Assembly: GCA_900553925.1 (NCBI GenBank) | Contig: USFH01000123.1 | Location: 1-6,514, forward strand | Origin: an uncultured Clostridium sp. | Lineage (GTDB): Bacteria; Bacillota; Clostridia; Lachnospirales; Lachnospiraceae | DNA length: 6,514 nucleotides | Direction of reading: 5' to 3' | Shown here: in pieces, positions 1-4,763 of the stretch | Layout of the letters: every line of letters starts with the position of its first letter | How positions within the stretch are numbered: the first letter of the stretch is position 1 | Notes under the pieces: model-generated | What the model was told of the DNA's origin: nothing | What the model saw: only the letters and a program-made list of their open reading frames with translations | Database searches by the model: none | Position numbers and translations under genes: made by a program

Positions 1-29
1 TCTAAATCTGAAACATACAAATCACTCAT
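1..29 (-). CDS. 5' end of a leftward gene, possibly HAD-family hydrolase (partial)
   Basis: Only nine complete codons are inside the window, reading MSDLYVSDL, before the gene leaves at the left edge. The ATG is supported by a GGAGG ribosome binding site seven bases upstream on the minus strand. A second ATG four bases earlier (minus-strand start at 33) lies only three bases from the GGAGG, too close to be preferred. The peptide resembles the start of Cof-like HAD phosphatases, where a hydrophobic strand runs into the catalytic DxDGT motif; the final D-L would be the first aspartate of that motif, but the rest is cut off. That a gene starts here is fairly secure. The family is a guess from nine residues. 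Confidence 0.5.
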
Positions 30-65
30 GCATTTTCCTCCGTCAACTTCAAATTTTTCATTTCC

Positions 66-84
66 AATTGTACCATGCACAATT
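66..84 (-). promoter_or_regulatory. Possible extended -10 promoter and small dyad ahead of the leftward edge gene
   Basis: On the minus strand TGGTACAAT is an extended -10 element (hexamer at 67-72). It would start a transcript near base 60, about 30 bases before the edge gene's ATG. The -35 match 17 bases upstream (TGGAAT) is weak. The -10 is embedded in an inverted repeat, AATTGT (66-71) and ACAATT (79-84) with a 7-base spacer, which could be an operator. The promoter is plausible; operator function is speculative. Confidence 0.35.
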
Positions 85-96
85 CTCACATTCCAC

Positions 97-246
97 TTAT
101 ATTTTCTCGAAGATTCTTAAAAAAGGTGGGTTGCCATACATAGCGATCCACTCATAACCTTTAGAAAGGGAAACACATGTATATCTGCTTGTTAATACTC
201 GAATATATATAGGATTTTGTAAGGTTTCCTGTGGGATTTTGAACAT
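97..246 (-). CDS. Unrecognised 49-residue small ORF or gene/repeat remnant
   Basis: An ATG-to-TAA frame on the minus strand encodes 49 residues. The C-terminal half looks unusually protein-like for an intergenic gap, with residues 28-42 reading SKGYEWIAMYGNPPF and an end of LRIFEKI. No Shine-Dalgarno sequence precedes the ATG, and the fucO promoter elements on the other strand begin just beyond it. I do not recognise a family and no signal peptide or membrane segment is evident. It may be a real small protein, the 3' remnant of a lost gene, or the chance translation of a dispersed intergenic repeat. The next leftward gene starts 67 bases downstream of its stop. Confidence 0.25.
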   Translation of the reverse strand: MFKIPQETLQNPIYIRVLTSRYTCVSLSKGYEWIAMYGNPPFLRIFEKI

Positions 247-254
247 TCTTAGGT

Positions 255-283
255 TTGCTATAATTTGTTAAATATGTTACAAT
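255..283 (+). promoter_or_regulatory. Tandem extended -10 promoters for fucO
   Basis: Two overlapping promoters are visible. The first is TGCTATAAT, an extended -10 with a perfect TATAAT at 259-264 but only a poor -35. The second is TTGCTA (255-260), a 17-base spacer, and the extended -10 TGTTACAAT with its hexamer at 278-283. Transcripts would start near 271 or 290 and give a leader of about 90-110 bases before the ATG at 379. A TTAGGTT half-site at 249-255 resembles half of the iron-box dyads found elsewhere in this window, but the second half is absent. Confidence 0.55.
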
Positions 284-327
284 TATTATTGTGATTAAGC
301 AATTTGTTGTACAAATTTCACATAATA
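284..327 (+). promoter_or_regulatory. Nested dyad / leader stem-loop upstream of fucO
   Basis: The core is a perfect 7-bp inverted repeat with a 3-base centre, AATTTGT-TGT-ACAAATT (301-317). Around it, TATTAT plus GTGA (284-289 and 291-294) can pair with TCACATAATA (318-327), leaving one bulged T at 290 and a 6-base bulge at 295-300. In RNA this is one long AT-rich hairpin in the fucO leader. In DNA the 17-bp core looks like an operator. It does not match the Rex consensus well and I saw no convincing cre site, so the regulator is unknown. Confidence 0.4.
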
Positions 328-378
328 TATGAATTTTGTATACGAGCAGGAATTGTGTGATTGAAAGGAGAATGAATT

Positions 379-1524
379 ATGGCAGTGAATCGTTTTGTAT
401 TGAATGGAATTTCTTATCATGGACATGGCGCGATTAATGAGATTCCGGGTATTGTGAAGTCAAAGGGATTTAAGAAGGCGTTTGTAGCGTCTGATCCGGA
501 TCTGGTGAAGTTTGGCGTGACGGCGAAGGTAACCGATCTGCTGAAGGAAAATGGCATAGAATATGAGTTATATTCTGATATCAAGCCGAACCCGACGATT
601 GAGAATGTATTGCATGGTGTCGATGCGTATAAGGCTTCGGAAGCTGATTTTATGATCACCATTGGCGGTGGTTCATCCATGGATACAGGAAAAGCAATCG
701 GCATTATTATCAACAATCCGGAATTTGCAGATGTTCGTTCTCTGGAGGGCGTTGCACCGACGAAGAAGCGGACGGTATTTACGATTGCGGTACCTACAAC
801 CGGTGGTACGGGTGCAGAGTCAACGATCAATTACGTAATTACGGATGTAGAGAAGAAGCGTAAGTTTGTATGTGTGGATCCGAATGATATCCCGGATGTT
901 GCAGTGGTAGATCCGGATATGATGGCATCGATGCCGAAGGGACTGACTGCATCAACCGGAATGGATGCACTTACACATGCAATTGAAGGTTATACAACCG
1001 CAGGCGCATGGGAGCTGTCAGATTGTCTGGATTTAGAGGCAATCAAACTGATTGCAGCGAACCTGAGAAAAGCCGTAGAGAACGATCCGGACGGACGTGA
1101 GGGCATGGCGCTTGCACAGTATGTAACAGCGATGGCATATTCGAATGTAGGACTTGGAATCGCACATTCCATGGCACATACACTTGGTGCGGTATATGAT
1201 ACACCACATGGTGTAGCCTGTGCGATGATGCTTCCAATCGTCATGGAGTTCAACAAAGAATATACAGAAGAAAAGTACAAATCCATAGCAGAAGCATTTG
1301 GAATTGATACGACAGGCATGGATCAGGCAACTTACAGACAGGCTGCAATCGATGCGGTTCAGCAGTTGTCTATCGATGTTGGAATTCCGACAAAGCTGGA
1401 GAAGCTGAAGGAAGAAGATCTTCCGTTCTTGTGTGAATCTGCTGCAGCGGATGCGTGTGCACCGGGCAACCCTAGACCGGCAAGCTTAGAGCAGTTTGAG
1501 GAGATGTTCCGTAAGCTGATGTAA
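379..1524 (+). CDS. fucO: Lactaldehyde reductase / iron-dependent 1,2-propanediol dehydrogenase
   Basis: This cytoplasmic group III (iron-activated) alcohol dehydrogenase likely interconverts L-lactaldehyde and 1,2-propanediol with NAD(H), a redox-balancing step in fucose and rhamnose fermentation. It has 381 residues, the family length. The NAD-binding loop GGGSSMDTGKAIG lies at 96-108. The iron ligands fall at D196, H200, H263 and H277, the same positions as in E. coli FucO, and H267 is also kept. The stretches NNPEFADVRSLEG (112-124), KFVCVDP (162-168) and YSNVGLG (254-260) are near-identical to FucO as I recall it, so FucO is favoured over a general butanol dehydrogenase. AAGGAG at 365-370 sits eight bases before the ATG. 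The gene is monocistronic, with its own promoters and a terminator, and no fucose or rhamnose catabolic genes are adjacent. The exact substrate is inferred. Confidence 0.9.
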   Translation: MAVNRFVLNGISYHGHGAINEIPGIVKSKGFKKAFVASDPDLVKFGVTAKVTDLLKENGIEYELYSDIKPNPTIENVLHGVDAYKASEADFMITIGGGSSMDTGKAIGIIINNPEFADVRSLEGVAPTKKRTVFTIAVPTTGGTGAESTINYVITDVEKKRKFVCVDPNDIPDVAVVDPDMMASMPKGLTASTGMDALTHAIEGYTTAGAWELSDCLDLEAIKLIAANLRKAVENDPDGREGMALAQYVTAMAYSNVGLGIAHSMAHTLGAVYDTPHGVACAMMLPIVMEFNKEYTEEKYKSIAEAFGIDTTGMDQATYRQAAIDAVQQLSIDVGIPTKLEKLKEEDLPFLCESAAADACAPGNPRPASLEQFEEMFRKLM

Positions 1525-1559
1525 GTAGAGCAGTAAAAAATAAATAAGTAAATCATAAG

Positions 1560-1593
1560 AGGAGTCTTCATCATAGGATGCGGGCTCCTTTTT
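1560..1593 (+). terminator. Intrinsic terminator of fucO
   Basis: AGGAGTC (1560-1566) pairs with GGCTCCT (1583-1589) with one G-U wobble. An inner CATC/GATG stem (1569-1572 with 1577-1580) closes a four-base ATAG loop. A run of five T follows directly (1589-1593). It begins 35 bases after the fucO stop, which supports a single-gene transcript. Confidence 0.8.
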
Positions 1594-1603
1594 GCGCAAA
1601 AAG
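1588..1603. repeat. Perfect 16-bp palindrome overlapping the terminator T-run
   Basis: CTTTTTGCGCAAAAAG is a perfect palindrome with no spacer. Its left half is the U-tract of the fucO terminator. Its right half is a run of A that would serve as a T-tract on the other strand. It lies just upstream of the -35 of the next promoter (1606-1611), so it could be a protein-binding site for that promoter or simply a by-product of the terminator sequence. Confidence 0.5.
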
Positions 1604-1605
1604 TA

Positions 1606-1634
1606 TTCCCATTTCTACAATGCTATGATAAAAT
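1606..1634 (+). promoter_or_regulatory. Promoter of the acetyltransferase gene
   Basis: TTCCCA (1606-1611, four of six matches to TTGACA) is followed 17 bases later by the extended -10 TGATAAAAT (hexamer 1629-1634). Transcription would start near 1641, inside the adjoining GTTAG/CTAAC dyad, giving a leader of about 95 bases. Confidence 0.55.
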
Positions 1635-1635
1635 G

Positions 1636-1653
1636 AGTTAGATGAAACTAACT
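1636..1653. promoter_or_regulatory. Iron-box-like operator at the acetyltransferase start site
   Basis: AGTTAG (1636-1641) and CTAACT (1648-1653) are perfect inverted arms around a six-base spacer. The dyad covers the predicted transcription start, a typical repressor position. Its core, GTTAG-ATG-AAACTAAC (1637-1652), matches the operator at the methyltransferase promoter, GTTAG-GCT-AAACTAAC (3345-3360), everywhere except the three central bases. The match to the DtxR/IdeR consensus is only partial here (about 12 of 19), so the iron link rests mainly on the stronger copy. Confidence 0.55.
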
Positions 1654-1734
1654 TAAAAAGAAAAACAAAATTACAACCACCAGACGGGCACAAATAAAAG
1701 TAGTATATGAAGTAGAATAGAAGGGGAGAAAACC

Positions 1735-2331
1735 ATGAAGGTAACAACGTTAGATACGCAGGTGGCAGAGCAGATCGGGCATGCGTTTGGATATTATGAT
1801 TATGGAGAGGAAGTCGGAATGGGCGCATTTTACCGCAGCAAGGATGCGGTCGCAACGTATATTGCCGGGTATGTGCGGATGGCATTTGAAGGCGGTATGC
1901 TCTATACGATAAGCGAGCGGGGCGAGGGCTATATCGCTTACAAGGTGCCGGGACAGAAATTGAAACTTGGAGCAGGCATGCAGCTTGTAAAAGCACTGTT
2001 TCATTCAATGAGCCTGAAAGAATTGATACGGATGGGACAGGCAGTTTCCAAGGGTGGAACATCGTTGCAGGATCGGATGAAAAAAGAGAAAAAACCATAT
2101 ATATTCGTCGGCATGGTCTGTGTGCCGGAACAATATCAGGGACAGGGTTACATGCGGAAGGTGATGGAGCTTGCCTACGCAGAAGGCAACCGGCTGCAGG
2201 TTCCGGTGCTTCTGGAGACCGATGCGAAGTCAAAATGCGACAAATACATGCATCTTGGCATGCAATTAGATGGTGTACGTGATTTAGGCAAATATGGAAA
2301 ATTATATGATTTGGTCAAATATCCGGATTGA
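1735..2331 (+). CDS. GNAT-family N-acetyltransferase-like protein
   Basis: A 198-residue cytoplasmic protein with the acetyl-CoA-binding signature of GNAT enzymes in its C-terminal half: the strand IFVGMVCV (123-130) leads into PEQYQGQGYMRKVMELAY (131-148), which fits the Q-x-x-G-x-G/A loop and following helix. The strand VPVLLET (156-162) and the segment YMHLGMQLDG (171-180) fit the last strands of the fold. The N-terminal half (1-120) is less typical and may set the acceptor, which cannot be named. GGGGAG at 1723-1728, six bases before the ATG, supports the start. The gene has its own promoter with a putative iron-box operator on the start site, shared with the methyltransferase promoter 1.7 kb away. 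Its TGA is one base from the stop of the convergent regulator gene. The fold is fairly secure; the substrate is unknown. Confidence 0.75.
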   Translation: MKVTTLDTQVAEQIGHAFGYYDYGEEVGMGAFYRSKDAVATYIAGYVRMAFEGGMLYTISERGEGYIAYKVPGQKLKLGAGMQLVKALFHSMSLKELIRMGQAVSKGGTSLQDRMKKEKKPYIFVGMVCVPEQYQGQGYMRKVMELAYAEGNRLQVPVLLETDAKSKCDKYMHLGMQLDGVRDLGKYGKLYDLVKYPD

Positions 2332-2332
2332 T

Positions 2333-3217
2333 TTATCCAAGATGACCGTGGTATTTCCTGAGATAGTATACGCCGGAAATACCACCTGGAATCCCGATCC
2401 AGAGTATCATAGCACCAGATGTCACAAGCTCAAAATCCGGAACTGTCAACGTGCAGGCGACATACAGCAGGACAATGGGAAGAGAGATATGCCCCAAAAT
2501 GTTATGTGCAATTTTCCATGTCTCTTCGTCCCGTATGGTCCATGGCAGTCGCAACCCTGTGTACCGGTTGTATGGAATTCTTGGACATAGAATACCGGAT
2601 GCAAGCATGATACAGCTTATAAATGCCATCGCAAATATTTTCTCGCCATTTTCAGAAAACGTGATAACATCAAGTGCTGTCAGACAGGCAACAAGAATCC
2701 CGATTATCAAAAATCCAATATTGATAAGTGTGGTCACGCGAAGGGTGCCAATACGCAGGTCATCTGTAGTTTCATTTGTCAATAGAGCAAGATTACGATA
2801 CAAAATGATGGCTGCGCTGATCATGCACATACCGGTTAACAGGAGAGACACCAGTTCGTTTTTTACAATCAATGCAACCAGCATGGCTAAGAATGTAAGA
2901 AATAAAATAGTACCTCTTTTTCTGCCAGCCTGAAGACGATTTCTTTCTTGCTGATTTTTCAGAGCCAGTTGTTCATTCAGGTCGGCTAATTGATCGGCAA
3001 GTGCCTGATGATTGTTTGGTTCTGTTTCTATTCCGAGCAACTGGCTGACCGATACGTCAAGCACGTCTGCAAGACGAATCAGCACATCGGCATCCGGAAC
3101 GGATAAACCGTTTTCCCATTTGGACACAGTCTGGCGGACAACATGTAGCTTCACAGCCAGCTCTTCCTGATTGAGCCCTTTTTCTTTTCGGAAATGTTTG
3201 ATATTCTCGTTGATCAT
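2333..3217 (-). CDS. Membrane-anchored XRE-type HTH regulator with SdpI-like C-terminus
   Basis: 294 residues in three parts. Residues 1-63 are a Cro/C1-type HTH domain (NQEELAVKLHVVRQTVSKWE at 16-35, then the usual VPDADVLIRLADVLDVSVSQLLG). Residues 70-98 are a polar, Leu/Gln-rich linker likely to form a coiled coil. Residues 102-287 hold about six hydrophobic segments (near 102-119, 122-139, 162-183, 193-210, 243-259 and 265-287). The loop at 211-238 (CPRIPYNRYTGLRLPWT, then EETWKIAH) is the signature of SdpI-family membrane proteins. In Bacillus, SdpI is a separate immunity/receptor protein that sequesters the repressor SdpR at the membrane; here DNA-binding and SdpI-like parts are one chain. 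ATG at 3217 is chosen because AGGAAAGG lies about ten bases upstream and the HTH begins at once. An in-frame ATG at 3256 lies upstream of the predicted transcript start. The target is unknown; the divergent methyltransferase gene is the natural candidate. Confidence 0.85.
   Translation of the reverse strand: MINENIKHFRKEKGLNQEELAVKLHVVRQTVSKWENGLSVPDADVLIRLADVLDVSVSQLLGIETEPNNHQALADQLADLNEQLALKNQQERNRLQAGRKRGTILFLTFLAMLVALIVKNELVSLLLTGMCMISAAIILYRNLALLTNETTDDLRIGTLRVTTLINIGFLIIGILVACLTALDVITFSENGEKIFAMAFISCIMLASGILCPRIPYNRYTGLRLPWTIRDEETWKIAHNILGHISLPIVLLYVACTLTVPDFELVTSGAMILWIGIPGGISGVYYLRKYHGHLG
2348..2385. repeat. Perfect 11-bp inverted repeat at the convergent gene ends
   Basis: GTGGTATTTCC (2348-2358) and GGAAATACCAC (2375-2385) are perfect complements separated by 16 bases. 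The repeat lies just past the acetyltransferase stop and inside the codons for residues 278-290 of the convergent regulator. Neither strand has a T-run after it, so it is not a classic intrinsic terminator. It could still fold in both transcripts and stop or protect the 3' ends. Confidence 0.6.
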
Positions 3218-3254
3218 GGTTTTACGTCCTTTCCTATGTGGTAAGCATAGCATC

Positions 3255-3283
3255 ATTATACGAAGCGTTTATGGTGGATGCAA
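3255..3283 (-). promoter_or_regulatory. Promoter of the HTH-SdpI regulator gene
   Basis: On the minus strand a perfect TATAAT (3255-3260) is preceded at exactly 17 bases by TTGCAT (3278-3283, three of six). Transcription would start near 3248, giving a leader of about 30 bases. This start excludes the upstream in-frame ATG at 3256 as the initiation codon. Confidence 0.6.
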
Positions 3284-3333
3284 GCAATGAAAATTAACAT
3301 TGGCAAAAAGACGGTGAAAACCAAAAAACAGAC

Positions 3334-3362
3334 TTGACAAGTAGGTTAGGCTAAACTAACAT
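3334..3362 (+). promoter_or_regulatory. Promoter of the methyltransferase gene
   Basis: A perfect TTGACA (3334-3339), a 17-base spacer and TAACAT (3357-3362, four of six) predict a start near 3369 and a leader of about 115 bases. The spacer is almost wholly occupied by the iron-box-like dyad. The divergent regulator promoter's -35 lies about 50 bases away, so one bound protein could affect both genes. Confidence 0.65.
3341..3359. promoter_or_regulatory. DtxR/IdeR-type iron-box operator between -35 and -10
   Basis: GTAGGTTAGGCTAAACTAA agrees at 17 of 19 positions with the DtxR/IdeR consensus TTAGGTTAGGCTAACCTAA, a site recognised by iron-dependent repressors of the DtxR family. The dyad is centred on base 3350, with seven of eight arm pairs intact across 3342-3358. 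It fills the spacer of the methyltransferase promoter, so binding would exclude RNA polymerase. No DtxR-family gene is in the window; iron control is inferred from the site alone. Confidence 0.6.
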
Positions 3363-3419
3363 AACAAGTGCTGTGGAGCTCATTTTTTATAACATAACAA
3401 ATCGTAACAACTGTTATGT
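3357..3419. repeat. Direct and inverted copies of an ACATAACA element in the methyltransferase leader
   Basis: TAACATAACAA occurs at 3357-3367, over the -10 element, and again at 3390-3400, exactly 33 bases apart. An inverted copy, TGTTATGT (3412-3419), pairs perfectly with ACATAACA (3392-3399) over eight base pairs with a 12-base loop. In the RNA the second and third copies could form a leader hairpin. In DNA the three copies could be binding sites on one face of the helix. No T-run follows, so this is not a simple attenuator. Confidence 0.45.
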
Positions 3420-3484
3420 CTAAAAAGAAAAGCACATAAAAATCAGGTAAGTGCAAAAGGAATAAAAGGAAGCGAGGCAATCAC

Positions 3485-4285
3485 ATGAACGAAAAAACAA
3501 AAGTACAGGTACAGGGAGTTCCGGAGACAATGCTGCAGACATTATATGCGAGAGCGCAGGAGTCAAAGAAGCCGAACCATCATATTTACGACGAGCGGGC
3601 AATCGAAGTGGTATCCCGTCTGGATTATGATTTCTCCAAGGCGGAAAGCGACAAGGCGATGAGCTTGGGCGTAATTGCGCGGACGATCGTGTTTGATAAG
3701 CTGGTCGGAGATTTTCTGTCTCATTATCCACACGCGGTTGTCTTGAACATTGCATGCGGTATGGATACACGCTGCTATCGGATGGAAGGAACATACGACC
3801 GTTGGTATAACATTGACCTGCCGGAGACGATGGCAGTTCGGAGTCGTTTCTTCGAGGAGCAGGGGCCGATCTTCCAGATTGCAAAATCTGCTATGGACGC
3901 AAGCTATATGGATGACATCGAGTATCATGGCGAGCCGGTGCTGGTAATTATTGAGGGCTTGACGATGTATCTGTCCGAGGCGGATGTCAAGCAGATATTC
4001 GATATTCTTGACAAGCGGTTTTCGAAAGCAGTCGTGCTTGTAGAAACGATGTCGCCGTTTGTAGTAAAGCATATCAAGGAGAAATCCATCGAGAAGAGTG
4101 CGGCGAAGTTTTCATGGGGCGTAAAAAATGGTGCGGCGTTGGAACAGGTGATTCCACGTTTTAAGAATAAGCGTGATGTGAGTCTGGTTGAGGGGATGAA
4201 AGTATTGATGCCGATTTACAAGGTGCTTGGAAAGATTCCTGCTGTGCGGAATTTCTCAAATAAAATCTGTGTGATGAAGAAATAG
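3485..4285 (+). CDS. SAM-dependent methyltransferase of the LCM/TcmP (O-methyltransferase) family
   Basis: A 266-residue cytoplasmic class I methyltransferase. VVLNIACGMDTRCYRM (85-100) is the SAM-binding motif I in the form typical of the leucine carboxyl methyltransferase/TcmP group. WYNIDLPE (107-114) supplies the acidic residue (D111) expected to hold the SAM ribose, and VIIEGLTMYL (154-163) is the conserved post-strand motif. Relatives methylate protein C-termini in eukaryotes and polyketide or small-molecule hydroxyl or carboxyl groups in bacteria. The acceptor here cannot be read from sequence. The ATG is supported by GAGG at 3474-3477, seven bases upstream. It is divergent from the membrane-tethered regulator, and its promoter spacer carries a near-consensus iron box, so it is probably repressed when iron is plentiful if that site is functional. 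The LysR remnant begins 48 bases after its stop. Confidence 0.85.
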   Translation: MNEKTKVQVQGVPETMLQTLYARAQESKKPNHHIYDERAIEVVSRLDYDFSKAESDKAMSLGVIARTIVFDKLVGDFLSHYPHAVVLNIACGMDTRCYRMEGTYDRWYNIDLPETMAVRSRFFEEQGPIFQIAKSAMDASYMDDIEYHGEPVLVIIEGLTMYLSEADVKQIFDILDKRFSKAVVLVETMSPFVVKHIKEKSIEKSAAKFSWGVKNGAALEQVIPRFKNKRDVSLVEGMKVLMPIYKVLGKIPAVRNFSNKICVMKK

Positions 4286-4294
4286 TGATATAAT
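4286..4294 (+). promoter_or_regulatory. Extended -10 promoter of the former LysR gene
   Basis: TGATATAAT combines a TG extension with a perfect TATAAT (4289-4294), beginning one base past the methyltransferase stop codon. The -35 region is poor. It would start a short-leader transcript into the truncated LysR frame, so the promoter appears to have outlived the gene. Confidence 0.45.
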
Positions 4295-4333
4295 AATTCT
4301 GTCATGCAAATAAGCAATAAGGAGAATCGATAA

Positions 4334-4573
4334 ATGGAGCTTCGGGTATTACGCTATTTTCTGACCGTGGCGAAGGAGCAGAGCTTCACGAAGGCGGCAG
4401 AGCAATTACATATCACACAGCCAACGCTGTCAAGACAGCTTGCAGCATTGGAGGAAGAGCTTGGAACCGTGCTGTTCAACCGTGGCGGACGGAATGTTAC
4501 GCTGACCGATGAGGGAATCCTGCACAATCATGCAAATAAGAAGGAAATCGAAGAACTGGTAAAAGAATTTTAG
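4334..4573 (+). pseudogene. Truncated LysR-family regulator (HTH domain only)
   Basis: The 79-residue frame begins as a textbook LysR regulator: MELRVLRYFLTVAKEQSFTKAAEQLHITQPTLSRQL carries the winged-HTH recognition helix, and LEEELGTVLFNRGGRNVTLTDEG (to about residue 61) completes the domain. Intact LysR proteins have about 290-300 residues; the linker helix and effector-binding domain are missing. The last 18 residues (ILHNHANKKEIEELVKEF) do not continue the usual family pattern convincingly. They may be the 3' end of a different deleted gene fused in frame, or a diverged stub of the LysR linker helix. AAGGAG (4319-4324) lies nine bases before the ATG, so a short DNA-binding peptide could still be made and might even interfere with relatives. 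Loss of function is the simpler reading. The next remnant starts 13 bases after the stop. Confidence 0.8.
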
Positions 4574-4586
4574 GAGGGGTAAGAAC

Positions 4587-4686
4587 ATGGCAAAGATTAC
4601 ACAGACAGCAGGAAGAAATGCACTCGGAGACATCCAATGAGTGATGTGTGCCGGTAACAGACGAGGAATATGGTAAGTTGAAATAA
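4587..4686 (+). pseudogene. Collapsed carboxymuconolactone decarboxylase-cupin fusion gene (both ends only)
   Basis: An ATG at 4587 with an AGGAGGGG site eight bases upstream reads MAKITQTAGRNALGD, as I recall the usual start of AhpD-like carboxymuconolactone decarboxylase proteins in Lachnospiraceae, and then stops at TGA 4638-4640 after 17 residues. One frame over, from about 4627, the DNA reads ETSNE, a stop, then CVPVTDEEYGKLK and TAA at 4684-4686. This matches the C-terminal tail of cupin domains found fused to that family, where the stop position is normally Trp (TGG to TGA). About 200 internal codons are therefore missing, the join is out of frame near 4625-4630, and a nonsense change has followed. 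Family naming rests on recalled patterns, not a search. Its position behind a LysR stub suggests the two were once a regulator-target pair. Confidence 0.6.
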
Positions 4687-4700
4687 AACATTTAGGATTG

Positions 4701-4740
4701 CAGGTGATTGTGCGGAGTGGTAAATAATGGCAATCGCCTG
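4701..4740. repeat. 10-bp inverted repeat after the decayed gene
   Basis: CAGGTGATTG (4701-4710) pairs with CAATCGCCTG (4731-4740) with one G-U wobble around a 20-base loop, 14 bases after the cupin-tail stop. No strong T-run follows on either strand. It may be a worn terminator of the former operon. Confidence 0.4.
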
Positions 4741-4763
4741 TCCTTAGATGAAAAAAACAGACC

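Noticed and set aside
284..327. Rex or cre operator for fucO
   Set aside because: The core differs from TTGTTAA-type Rex sites and lacks the CG centre of cre sites.
417..830. Minus-strand frame of 137 codons inside fucO
   Set aside because: It is antisense to the well-conserved NAD-binding region, has no ribosome binding site and no family features.
1571..2233. 220-codon minus-strand frame opposite the acetyltransferase gene
   Set aside because: It is antisense to a gene with a clear GNAT motif and ribosome binding site. Its Pro/Ser/Arg-rich translation has no domain pattern.
2451..2933. Plus-strand frame of 160 codons opposite the HTH-SdpI gene
   Set aside because: It mirrors the membrane-segment codons of the real gene. 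Its start has no ribosome binding site and the protein on the other strand is clearly real.
3218..3256. Longer N-terminus for the HTH-SdpI protein from an ATG at 3256
   Set aside because: That ATG overlaps the predicted -10 element and lies upstream of the likely transcript start. ATG at 3217 has the ribosome binding site.
3563..4072. Minus-strand frame of 169 codons opposite the methyltransferase
   Set aside because: It overlaps SAM-binding motifs coded on the plus strand; the translation has low-complexity, His/Arg-rich character with no recognisable features.
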